Shown one piece after another: positions 1 through 11,193 of a DNA stretch of 64,000 nucleotides. The stretch comes from Podospora pseudoanserina (lineage: Eukaryota; Ascomycota; Sordariomycetes; Sordariales; Podosporaceae): the NCBI RefSeq assembly GCF_035222485.1, contig NC_085921.1, positions 558,001-622,000 of the forward strand, given 5' to 3'. The translations under genes were made by a program, and so were the position numbers. How positions within the stretch are numbered: position 1 is the stretch's first letter; each line of letters opens with the position of its first letter. The notes beneath the pieces are model-generated. The model did no database searches, was not told the DNA's origin, and was given only the letters and a program-made list of their open reading frames with translations.

Positions 1-2150
1 GCTTCGCTGTTGCCTAGCTGGCGCTCAAAGGCCACGGAACGCATCCAGACACGATCGGTAGGGGCGTTTTGCCGGGCAGTCTTGAGCAGGTCGCGGGCTT
101 GATCGATAAAGCCGTTGTCAGCCTCAAGCTTGACAGCCGCAAGCCAGATGTCCTCGTTATCGGGGTTTTGCTTGAAGGCACGGGCCAGAACGCGACGAGC
201 CTCGTTAATCTCGCCTGCCTTTTCGCGGGCCAGCATGAGCCAGAAGGTCTCTTGGTGAGGGCAAGCCTCGACGGCTTTTTCAAGCGCGTTCCAGAGGTCC
301 TCCTTGTTGCCGTGCTCTCTCTCCAGGTCAACGGCGGCGAGGTAAAGGCTCTTGCTGTTGGGGAAGACACGAAGAGCATAGGCGTATATCGCCCGGCCGG
401 TGGCGTACTTTTCGCGGCTGATACTGGCTTTGGCATCTTCCATCCAGAGCTCCTTGCGGTCGTCGTCCTCGTCCAGCCCCCAGCCGAGGGTCTCTTCGAT
501 GATATTGCTGCAGGTGATGACCGCGCCTTCATCCTCGCACTTTTCAGCCTCAGCAATCCATTCTTCACGCTTGGGCATGGCGTTTTGCTTGACCAAGAAC
601 TTAACGGCGTTCTTCATGACTGGTCGTCTTGCACCCTCACCAAGCTGCTCCTCCAGGCGAGCGGCCGCAATCCACAGCTCGTGGGAGTTGGGGAGCTTCT
701 TGACGGCCTTGTTGAGCACCTTGCGAGCATTCTCCGGGGTCTCTAAATGTGCCAGTCTCAGCCACAAGTCGAGTGATTCGGGGATAAGCTCAGTAGCCTT
801 GGCTAGCAAAATGCGGGCATCTTCCACATCTTCTTCCAGGTTCACCGCATGAATCCATAAAGCCTCGGATTGTGGGTTATGATCCAGAGCCTTTCGGATC
901 ACCTTCTTCCGTGATCTTTGGTCATTCTCCAGTTTCATGGCCGCCACCCAGAGCTTCACCGACTTTGGGTTGTTGCGGATAGCTTCAGCCGCAATAATCT
1001 TGGCATTGTGAGTGTCGTTGATGTTGATATTCTCAAGCCAGATATCCTCATTCTTGGGACAATGCTGGCACCCAGCCGCAATCAACTTGCGGGCGGCACC
1101 CGGTTTCCCTGCTGTCATCTCCAATCTTGCCGCAGCCATCCAACTGGACGCCTGTTTGGGGTTTGAGTCTACAGCAGACTTCAACATCTTTCTGAACTGC
1201 TCAATATCACCGATACTCTGCTCTGCACCTTGGGTGCTGGCTAGTGAGGTCAAGTAACCCCTCGGATCCAGACTCGTGGCGCTACCTGCCGTAGCAAGCC
1301 CGCTGGTTTGCGATGTCTGCTCAAGTCTTGCCTTCAACACCTTGTCGCGGGCGGCACCGATCTTTGCAAAATCCGTTGTCGTTTCGGTTCCTCCGGGAGT
1401 AGCGCTGGTAGCAGTCCCATCGTCTGCAACTGTCGTGCCAAACTGACCCTGGTCTCTCGCAGCAGCTAGCACGCTGTCGGGCACAGCATAGAATCTCTCC
1501 ATCCTCGCTTGTCGTGCCCTCTTGGTCTTGCCGGTGGCATCCTTTGCCTCGGGTATGTTCGCCCAATCATCGTCGGTGAGCTCGGCCAATTTTCTCTTGA
1601 GCCCGGCAAACTGCTGCTGAATCTTTGGGTTCTGTCGCTCGTATTCTTCTCGTTCGGCTTTTTCTCGTGCTTCCCTGTTCGCAAAAAGTAGACCGTTGGT
1701 ATTTCGTTCTCCATTCATCTAAGGGTATAAGACGATAAACCGAGTGCTTTTGGGTGTACGTGTGGGAAGGAAAGCGCTGGGTTAGACTTGAAAAGGGGAG
1801 AGTACTAACCTTTGCTTTCTCCTCCTGCTTGCCATCTTCTCGTCTATATCTTCCCAGATCTTGTCTGCCTCTTCATCCTCTTTATCATAGAAACCGCCGG
1901 CAAACAGGCCAACCTCGTTGTCTGGATCCTGATATCGAGCGGCGTCATCGTTGTCATCATCTTTCGCATTGTCGCCACCGAGTCCCAATTGGGCTGTCCT
2001 CTTTGCGACAGCAGCCTTGATTTGGTCTTCGCTGGGACCTTCTCGCGCCGGACCCAAGTCAGATCTGGTGGTAAAGCCAGTGGCACCACGCCCGAGACCA
2101 GCGACGTAGTTCTCGGGCGCGGGCATGCTAAGGAAGTCCCTCCGTGACAT
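1..2150 (-). CDS. PRP1: Pre-mRNA splicing factor PRP1/PRPF6 (Prp6 family), C-terminus cut off by window edge
   Basis: This is a U4/U6.U5 tri-snRNP scaffold protein that bridges U5 and U4/U6 in the nucleus. Exon 1 is complement(1810..2150) and exon 2 runs from 1674 off the left edge. The intron (1675-1809) has donor GTTAGT and acceptor CAG and joins KQR to EAREKAEREEYE, which restores the family sequence. The N-terminus MSRRDFLSMPAPENYVAGLGR is the PRP1 N-terminal domain. After about residue 200 come HAT-type repeats about 34 residues long, seen as recurring phrases such as WLRLAHLE, WIAAARLE, LWMEDAK and DIWLAAVKLE. The minus-strand frame stays open to position 1, so about a third of the protein is probably missing. 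The family assignment is firm. Confidence 0.95.
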
Positions 2151-3511
2151 TGTGGCGGCTGTTTATCGATCGCGATGTGGATGATGATGTCGTCTTCTAT
2201 GACGAATCTTTATTCATGCGCCTGCAATGGTTGGCGGTCACCGTGGCCGGGGGCGCGAATCAATGATGGTAAACTGGTAACTTTTTGTTGCATGGATTAT
2301 CAGTTGTCGCGCCAGGCACGAGCGAGCTCCGAGAAGTCAAGCAATGCTGCACGCCAAGCTTTGAAGAAAATAAGTGGGACATACATCTGGCTTTGGGTTA
2401 GGGTTCGGTCTCTAGCCGCGTCATTCAAAGTTTTGGACAACTCTTGTATATAAGGTGTTGAAATCATTAACATAAATTCGTAGAATTTGGAAACTGATAG
2501 GCTGGAACGATCCTCTATCACAAGGTCAGTTAAACCTGTCCCGTGTGAGAAAGAGTGTTCCTACAACTTCAAGATGCTGATTATGTAACCGAGGCAGCCC
2601 AGCCTTCTGTGTCCTTGGACACATAAGCCAAGATGCAAGTAAGACTCCAACTAATGCAGTTGGGCATATCCTGTTGCTATGGCTTGGCTGAAGAATCTGG
2701 ATGCTGCCTAGGATTAGTCTGGGAGGCCGCGTCATAAAGCTTTGGGGCTGGCAAAAGAAGTTTACGAGGTGTAAGTGAGCTAATGGTAAGGCACTTGCTG
2801 GGCAGACTCTTGAGACTTGGCTTCCAGATCTTACTGTCAAGTTTTGACACTTGGAAATATATATGAAATAGTAGCAGGAAATATACAACTCGCGGACATC
2901 ATGGTCCCATGCACCAACGGCCGCCTTCGTGACTCCGAACCCGAGGAAGCCGTTTTAAAACCGCGGGGGTTGGCCCATGGTGGTTGCTGTTATACTGTAG
3001 GGCTGACGGGTGAGCGCTTAGGGGGGAAGCAAAAGGGTGGGTTAGGGGTGGCTGGCAGCTGAGCGGGCATTGGACAATTTGACGGGAGAACCTGGGCAAA
3101 AGACACAGCCGCAATGTCTACCAAAAAAAACAACAGCCACATGCCCCCATCTGCCCCCCCCATCTGTCTCCAGTTGTCCCCGTCATAGTTAATTACCTTA
3201 TTAGCGGCGCTCTCCCTAGCCGACTTGTACGGATTTACTTTTGGAAGCTCAAAACATCTCGACGTCGATTACAACTCCTCGCGCAAGCGCCCCCTACCCA
3301 AAAACTCGTTCTGTGTCGCTTGCCTGGCGGGCCTTCTTTAGCGGGGCATTGGATCGGTCAATGAGACATCACCCCGTTGCCGCATGAACCTCTGTGACGT
3401 CGGCACTCCACGAACACCACCAGAGTTGAACCTCAACCAACCTTCGGACGAAGCCGTGTAATCACCCAGACTAGCACTAGCCGACGGGCAAAGCGCACTT
3501 GAGCGCACACG
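2151..3511. other. Divergent intergenic region between PRP1 and the OSH3-like gene
   Basis: This 1.36 kb stretch holds the start regions of both genes. I see no convincing coding frame. Poly-A and CT-rich runs near 3121-3180 and 3281-3300 are compatible with a promoter or 5' leader for the plus-strand gene. Confidence 0.5.
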
Positions 3512-6500
3512 ATGGCAGGCATTGAGCAATTGGAAATCCACAGCAAGGTATGTCCGTTCTGCCTACGGCATTTCTCAAAGTTGCCGCTCCTCACGGACCT
3601 GACGCGCCTTGCACTAGCTATTCCATATATGCTGACAGTTTGTCTTGTATCGCGAAATAGGCCTACATTGTACGATGGGTCAAAGTAGATGTTGGCCACA
3701 CCATCTCCTGGAGCGTGCAACCTCACAAGAAGTCCATGTAATACCTCGGCCCAATGATGCCCCAATTGTCAGCCTGAGCCTTATGCTGATCCAATCTTTT
3801 CACCTAGTAACTTTGGCATTGTTAAGCACCCCGGGACCGGCGAAACGAATCTGACCTCCTTGGCCGACGATGCAGGGCTTGCCGATCAACACACCGAAGG
3901 CGTCGCCGAGTCGAAACCCGGTCTCTTTGCGAAAAGGGACGCTAGTACCGCCCAAGATCAGCTCGCCAAAAAGGGCTTTATACCGATACACTGGCATGGA
4001 AAATGCGAAGCAGACAAAGTCTCGGTCGGCACCTACGATGTTACACAGGCTGGCATGTTTGGCCTAGTTTTTGACAATACCTTCTCGAAGCAAACATCCA
4101 AGACGGCGACATTCGTCCTTCTAACATATCCGACCGGCGCCCCTCCTCAGACTGCACGAAATCTACCCAATCTACAGGCGGGACCTCTTGCCAGTGCGAG
4201 TAGGACGAGCTTAGGCAAGCATGGCAGCCCCCGGCTCGGTGCTGCTGCCTCGGAATCCGTCGACAGTCTACCCAGCCACACCCGAGGACGCGCATTGTCC
4301 ACAGCTACCGCTGCCGGTAAGAGTGAGAGCGGCGTGTCTAGCTCCTACCATGTTGGCGTCCTGCTCAAGAGGAGGCGCAAGAAGGGCCAGGGCTACGCCA
4401 AGCGTTTCTTCTCTCTGGACTATACGACTTGTACTCTGTCTTACTATCATAACCGCAACTCCTCGGCTCTTAGGGGGGCTATTCCGCTTAGCTTGGCTGC
4501 GGTCGCAGCGGACGAGAGGAGACGCGAGATTACCATTGACTCTGGAGCTGAGGTATGGCACTTGAAAGCATCGAATGCCAAGGAATTCAGCGATTGGGCA
4601 CGGGCGCTGGAACGGGCAAGCAAGATTGCTCGGGGGGTGGAATTGCCTGCCACTCAACCAGTGTCCTCGGAAAGTCAGGGGGGAGTTGCACTGGTACCTC
4701 ATATTACCATTCCGAACAGCGCGCAAGACGAGGAGAGGGAGTGGAGGCAAGTTGAATCTCTGGTCAGCAGGATGGTAGGCACCAGAGATGCTCTCCGGCG
4801 CCTGGTAAAGGATATGGCTGCCGAAAAGCAGCCACCTAGCGGCCATGGATACCTTTCTCCAAGCACTCCTACACTTCCAGAGGAGACAGAAGGTTATTTC
4901 GGCCCGCCGACAACCGCATCAGCAGCAGATAAAAAGTCTTTCTGGAAGCGCAAGGCTAGCGGCGCCGCGTCTCCTCTCACCCCCCAGTCTTTCCAGACAG
5001 CTGCCAGTTCCTCGTTGACAATACCAGCATCGGGCCATAGCACCCCAACACAAAATGGGTTCAAGAAACAATATGGTGCTCTCCAGCAGGAAGGGCCAAA
5101 TACTCTGGAGAATTGCACCGCGCTGTTGAGCGATCTGGATTCAGTCGTGATGGAGTTCTCGACTCTTCTCGCCACCAGCAAACGGCGACGGTTGCCTGCA
5201 CAATTATCTGCTCAGCCAAGAGCAAGCATTGAGTCGTCCGCTTCAACGGTCGACGAGTTCTTTGATGCTGAAGCCGGTGATGCGGATAGGTCGACAAACC
5301 AGCTGATGATCATCGAGCACCATAGTGAGGATGATACCCAGGCATCAGATGTTGAGGAATCGATCCACGAGTCCTCGTCTGTCTCTTCGATTGAAGATGA
5401 AGACGACTATGCTCAGAACGCAGAGGGTGGTGCCAACCTGTTCCCACCAAAGCCGAAATCATTGATCCCCCTTCCAATCACGGAACCAGTCACCAGACGC
5501 AAGACGATCCCGCCAGCCAAGGTAGCGCCCCCAAGTTTGATCGCGTTTGTCCGCAAGAACGTCGGCAAGGATCTTAGCACGATCAGCATGCCTGTTTCTG
5601 CCAACGAGCCGACGTCGTTGCTCCACCGCGTTTCTGAACAGCTCGAGTACGCTCAGCTTTTGGATGCGGCGGCTAAGCATCCTGACCCCAAGGACAGGTT
5701 GTTGTACATGACTGCATTTGCGATCTCTGGGTTCAGCAACACCAGGGCAAAGGAGAGGTCGATTCGCAAGCCCTTTAACCCACTCCTTGGTGAAACCTTT
5801 GAGCTTGTCCGTTCCGAGGCAGAAGTGCCTGGTGGTTTCAGGCTTCTTGTCGAGAAGGTCACTCATCGTCCTGTCCGGTTGGCTATGCAAGCTGATAGTG
5901 CGCTGTGGTCTTTCTCTCAGTTCCCGGCTCCGTCCCAGAAGTTTTGGGGTAAATCTGCCGAGATTACCACTGAAGGCCGGATAAGGGTTAGCTTGCGTTT
6001 GCCAGACGGCACAGACGAGCACTACAGCTGGACCATTGCCACTGTTTTCTTGCGCAACGTGGTCATGGGTGAGAAGTACGTCGAGCCGGTTGGGAGCATG
6101 AACGTGAACAATGATACGACCGGGGCCAAGGCTGTCATCGAGTTTGTAGCAAAGGGTGTTTTCGGCGGCAGGGGAGAAGAGGTCAAGGTGGAGACGTACG
6201 GCCCCAACGGCAGCAAATTGGGTGCTGGGTTGGCGGGCACTTGGACCAACGGGCTGAAAATCGTGCCGGGAAACAAGGAAATCTGGAAGCCGGGGCAGTT
6301 GGTCGAGAACGCGGTGAATACCTATGGTATGACTACCTTTGCCGCCAGTCTGAACGAGATCACGCCGATTGAAAAGGGGAAGCTGCCGCCTACGGATACG
6401 AGGTTGAGGCCTGATCAGAGGTTTGCGGAGCAAGGGGATTTGGACCAGGCGGAGGAGTGGAAGGTGAAGCTGGAGGAGGCGCAGAGGGTGAGGAGACGGG

Positions 6501-6670
6501 TGTTGGAGGAGAGTGGGGAGGAGTATAAGCCCAAGTGGTTCGTCAAGGTTGCCGGGGGGGAGGGCCAAGGGGGGGAGGAGGTGTGGAAGCTGAAGGGAGG
6601 GAAGGATGGGTATTGGGAGGAGAGGGCTAGGGGGAAGTGGGAGGGGGTGGTGGATATTTTTGCTGGGTAG
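3512..6670 (+). CDS. Oxysterol-binding protein, OSH3 type (GOLD-PH-ORD) with an FFAT-like motif
   Basis: This is a lipid-transfer protein expected at ER-plasma membrane contacts. Exons are 3512..3547, 3661..3737 and 3808..6670 (about 991 aa). The first two are tiny and encode MAGIEQLEIHSK and AYIVRWVKVDVGHTISW, the start of the GOLD domain (residues 1 to ~115). A PH domain follows at ~215-310 (VGVLLKRRRKKGQGYAKRFF to WARALE). At ~522 DEFFDAEAGD resembles the FFAT motif that binds VAP/Scs2, lacking the last Glu. The ORD spans ~610-975. Its fingerprint reads EKVTHRPV (~720) instead of the usual EQVSHHPP, so sterol binding cannot be assumed. Downstream of it NPLLGE and KGVFGG are recognisable. 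The far C-terminus is rich in Gly, Glu and Lys. The order GOLD-PH-ORD identifies the Osh3 branch. Confidence 0.93.
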
Positions 6671-9124
6671 TTTTTTTTTCTTTGAGGAGACAAGCTGAAG
6701 TGGGTTTTGGATGATGGGGATACCGAATAGAATTTTGGGTGGTGTTTCTGTGGTAAGATTTCTCTCTTCTCTGTACTCTTAGCAGGCAGGTGTTTATGTG
6801 TCAATTCAAGGAAGTATTGAATGTTCAAAACCAAGTCCGCGCAGCGTGGAGGAGCAGGTTTCTTTTGGGGGTTAGGGTTGTAGGTAGCTCCTGGATCTAT
6901 CGCCATTCGCATTTTCAGCACTTCGCAAAGCTAGAATCATGGATTGCTCATAAGGTATCACGGTTGCCACATTTATGACTGTCTCCGATGGAAAAGTTGG
7001 TTTTGGAATCTAGTACGTCCATACAAAGAATTTTGTCGGTGTTGGTTGTGTCTAAGTATGGTTAGTCCTATGTGGACAATTGAATACCTACCTTTCCAGG
7101 TTGTAGCCGTCCTCACCTTCAAAGATTCAATCATAGCAAACATTAGCCTTTCACATGATCAAGTTTTGTTTTGATATCCGTCTCGGCGAAATCGATATCC
7201 TCTCAAAATCCGGTATGAGAATACATCTTGGCTACCTACATCTCCCCTCATTGGCGAACCCGAACTCCCTCAGCTAGGTAGCTCCTCTTTTCCCATCCGG
7301 CCACTCACCCCTCAAGTAAATAATTCCGCGGCCTCGTGATTCGATCCTCCCCTCCCATCCATTCACCATACCTATTCACCCTCAAACTTTCCATGTCTGT
7401 TTGTCTGGGTGGTAGTCTGGCACGTGGCCAGTCTCTCATGTAAGGCAAGTGCATGGTACTTCATCACATCACATCCCCTTCTCCCACCCCCCCACACACA
7501 CATACAATGTACAACCCGCGACACTCTCCTAAACTCAACAACGAAAAAGCATGGGGGTTAGTCTTACTTTCTTTTCTTTTTCTTTCCTTCCTGACGACAT
7601 AAGGCTATAAAGAATCCTTCGTGTGTGGGGGTTGCCATGCAAAAGGGATGCTGATATGCATGGGCTCGGGAATAGGTAGAGAGTCGACAAGCTTTGTTGA
7701 TGTTGGTTGTTTCCTGCTCTGCTACCTACTGACGGGAGTTATAATACAGATACCACGTATATAACCCACATTGTATCCCACCACTTCTTATCTTTTGCCC
7801 ACCTCGAGAGAGCACGCCTATACGAGCGAGCCACCCCCACCCCGCGGTCTTTCTCACGTTGTCACATGTTCGCTATGTGTATGTTGAATGGCTCCATTCA
7901 AAGATCGAGTGTAAATTCTTCCACAAATGTTGAAGCGTGGGAAATGTATACAGGATAGTTGGCGATGAAATCAACGTCGAGTTATCCCAGAGGTGGTGGT
8001 GTAAGTTAGTAGTCAAAAAAAAATGGACGATTCAAAGCACCCATTTCCTTCTTTTTAAACTTTTGTGTGCTCCTTGGGCTTGGGGGGGTCTTCCAAAATT
8101 CCATTTCCCCTTTTCGGCCGGACCCATCTCTGAGTTCGTGTTGTATGGCAGGCCAAGTAGCGTAAAGCCGGGCAATGGTTGCACCAGCCGTCACAAGGCT
8201 CCTGACCCTAGTTCGTCCACTGATCTGATTTTAACGGCTCGGTATATTATATTGAAAGTAAAATGCAGCTCTCCATCCCCATCTGTACCCCTCAGATGCT
8301 TCTCGACGAGGCCTCATATCGTCCCGTCAAGTCATCAATAGCTTCGTTTGAGATGCACACACCTCTCCGCATCCTGCATTAGACGACCGATCTTGCCATT
8401 TTTCAACCCGAGGGGAATGTACAACAGCAGTCCGAGACAGGATCAACTGTGGGGGCCCTTCATTCTTGGTCATAGATGGCGGGAGCAGTCCGAGGAACGC
8501 GCGCAAAAAATCGCACTTTGCTCGCTTGTGGACAATGGCTCCATGCAAATACTGCATCTCACGAGGGGGCCGCAGACGCAGGAAGCCATCCAGATGCTCT
8601 GCAACCATAACAAATATGGCTCAACGTGCCAGAGCCTAACAAGTCGGGCAACGGAACCCCTCCAACCCGCATGCTGAAATTGGGGTCGTCTCGCACAATG
8701 GAACGGCGGGTTCTGTCTCAATGCACATTCCTTCAGAGCCTCGTCTACCATGTGGTCGTCCAGCTGAGATGTGCTTCTCAGGTAGGTATATGATGGAGAA
8801 GGATGGCGAGTGGCACAAAAGCTGTCGAACCTTTCTGTATATAAACATATTACTTGATGATTAGCTGAAGCCGGGATGTGATCCTTGCCCTCATCCCGTC
8901 CCTTTTCCGTTTCCCCCCTTTTCCTATTTCACTGCACTTCACTCCAGCACCCTCAGATGGGTAATAGAAACGCATCCAGTGCAGATTTGTTGCACCTGCA
9001 ACCACATTCACATGCAGGCGACGTGTCTCTGCATCTAAATTGCATCCATGATACCAGTTTGAAACCTTTTTGGCCAATTGAGTGCTTGCTCAGGGATGAT
9101 CCGCGTAATATCTGTCATCTCCAA
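6671..9124. other. Long convergent intergenic region
   Basis: This is 2.45 kb between two convergent genes. No open frame resembles a protein. It contains CT-rich tracts (7561-7600), a C/CA-rich tract (7484-7506) and many TACCTAC/GTAGGT hexamers. A noncoding transcript or a degraded gene is possible, but the sequence alone does not show either. Confidence 0.45.
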
Positions 9125-11193
9125 CTACCGAGCGAAGTGGAAACCTGAGCCAAGTTGATGATACAATGCAGGTTCAACTTTTTTCCAGCGGCTATCCTGG
9201 TTGGTCTCCGAAGATGATGTCGAGTCTGTGCTGCCGGCACGTAGAAATGGACTCGGCGACTTGCTAGGGTAGCTCCAGGTGAACTCCTTGCCTTTTCCTT
9301 TCTCCCTGCAGGGTATTATCCCCGAGTCAGAGACGTCACTGTGCCCTTCCATGATGTGTTGAACAGGTGGTACGCTCAGAGAGGGCCGATAGTCGGAATA
9401 GGACAATGTTCCATCCAGGTGAATAGAAGGGTCCCAAGAGACAAACACCAGGGCATTGAGGCCTCCGGGGGAATCGCTACCTGTGGAATAGACCAAGGAG
9501 CGTTCATCCCATGCCCCTCGAATGTTGCCGGTAAAGCCATCCGGATTCAGTACGGCGTACAAATCGAGGAGCACAGGATCTGGATTGGAAATGTCTGGCT
9601 CGGCAGGCCAGGAAACAACATCTTTGTGCCTGTAAAGATCATTTACTTCCTGGTCAAGTGCATCTTGGGCGCTGTAGTCTTGTGCTACGGGCGAAATTTG
9701 CCGTTCGTCCCGCTGCCCCAGGCTAGAGGTACCCCTGGGCCGTCGTGAACTGCCTCGGAAGCGGATTCGTTGATCATTAGGATCCGTGGAGGTGGGGTCG
9801 TCCACCACGTCCAAAAATGTTTGACATGCTGAATAATAGCAGCGAATAGGGCTCTTGCTGATCGCGAACATCAGAGACGAGGCGTTGTCGTCCCCCGGAT
9901 GTACAAAATGGGGATCTCGTGATGGTGGTGCCGTGTACTCGGTGTGCTGCAGTTTGGGATTCATGGTCTCGGGTGATGCTGCACTAGGGCTCCCAAATGA
10001 TGAGGCTCGGCCATTTGTTGCTCGAGCGACGTCGGAAGTGGCCTCGTCGAAGTTTACCACAGTGGTGTAGTAAGTGCGTCTAGGCCAGATGCGCCCTGCA
10101 AGCCACTCTTTCCTAGACTCAACCACCTTGAGCTGGCCTGTTGACTCGTCCTTTAACATGCGAAGGAGGTACCACCTGTCATCGATCACACCCTCATGCT
10201 GATTCCTTCTAAAGATTGGTGGGTTCGGTGACTCCCATTTTTGAAGGCCCTCTCTTGTGACCGGGAACCTGAAGCAGGTATAATGTGAGATCCAATCAAC
10301 CTCTTCCACCTCCAGAGCGGCTTGGTTGGAGATGCCGTAGAACCAGCCATCAAAGATCTCAAAACAAACTGTCGAGCCCACATCCACACCCATGACATCC
10401 TGTATCTCGAGTTTGTCACTCAGCCATCTGCGAGCACTCAAGTCGAAACCCCAGATGACCCAGTACCGGTACAGGTCCCTGCCGATCTCGGAATTGGTGC
10501 CATAGTAAAGAAAGTTGTTGTCGTTGCGTACAAAAATCTTGGTAGTTGAGGCGACTTGGCGGACGGTAACCACCTGGCCAGTACACACGTTGAAGGCCAG
10601 AAGCCAACTGACTTGCTCTTGGTTTGGCTTGGCGTGTGTGTACAAGCAAGAAACAATATCGTGGGCGTAGTGCAGTACCCGGACCTTGTACCTGCGGGTC
10701 ATTCTAGACTCGGGAAGGGCCACGTGGAGAAGGGAGCGGATATTGATGACGGTCTCCTGTGTTGCTGAACCGTGAAGATCCAGGATCCGAATCTCACGCT
10801 TGCGAATATAGCACAGTATGCCATTCTCGTAAAGCCATGTTTCCGCGTGGGCGACGACTCTCACAAGATAGGGAGACACGGACGAAGTGGCAGCTTGGCG
10901 CTTGATCAGCCTCCGCAGCTGTTGGGGCCAACGCTGAGTGAGTCTCGCGCTGCTTGCCTCCAAGCTGTAGGGGGCCTTTGTCTACGCCACCGTCAGCGTC
11001 ATCTTTTCCGTGTTTTTTCTCCAATCACGACAATACAAGTACTCACCTCAAGGATTCGCTTGGCAATGCAGTATTCCAGGGTCAAATACTGCATCCGCTT
11101 GCAGGTGAGACTGAGATTGCCGACGTCGAGCAAATCCAGATACTCAATAATAAATGAGACCAGCTCGTATGGAAGCTTGACCAGCGACATCAC
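9125..11193 (-). CDS. F-box domain protein, substrate unknown
   Basis: This is a probable SCF ubiquitin-ligase substrate adaptor. Exon 1 is complement(11047..11193) and exon 2 complement(9125..10981); the 65-nt intron has donor GTGAGT and a CTGAC branch site 12 nt before TAG. The product is about 667 aa. Residues 1-49 (MMSLVKLPYELVSFIIEYLD to KRILE) form an F-box-like helix set with the LP.EL..FI.EYL pattern. The junction gives RILE-TKAPYSLEAS, as in many fungal F-box proteins. The remainder has WLYENGILCYIRKREIRILDL and blocks of beta-strand-like hydrophobics that could form a propeller; this part is inference. The C-terminal ~150 residues are Ser/Pro-rich (SPGGLN, SKSPSPFLR, STDSTSSSETNQ) and probably disordered. 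Start chosen at the first Met of the F-box exon. Confidence 0.85.

Noticed and set aside
5459-6568. 369-codon minus-strand open frame
   Set aside because: It lies wholly antisense to the ORD-coding exon of the OSH3-like gene and is a by-product of its codon bias.
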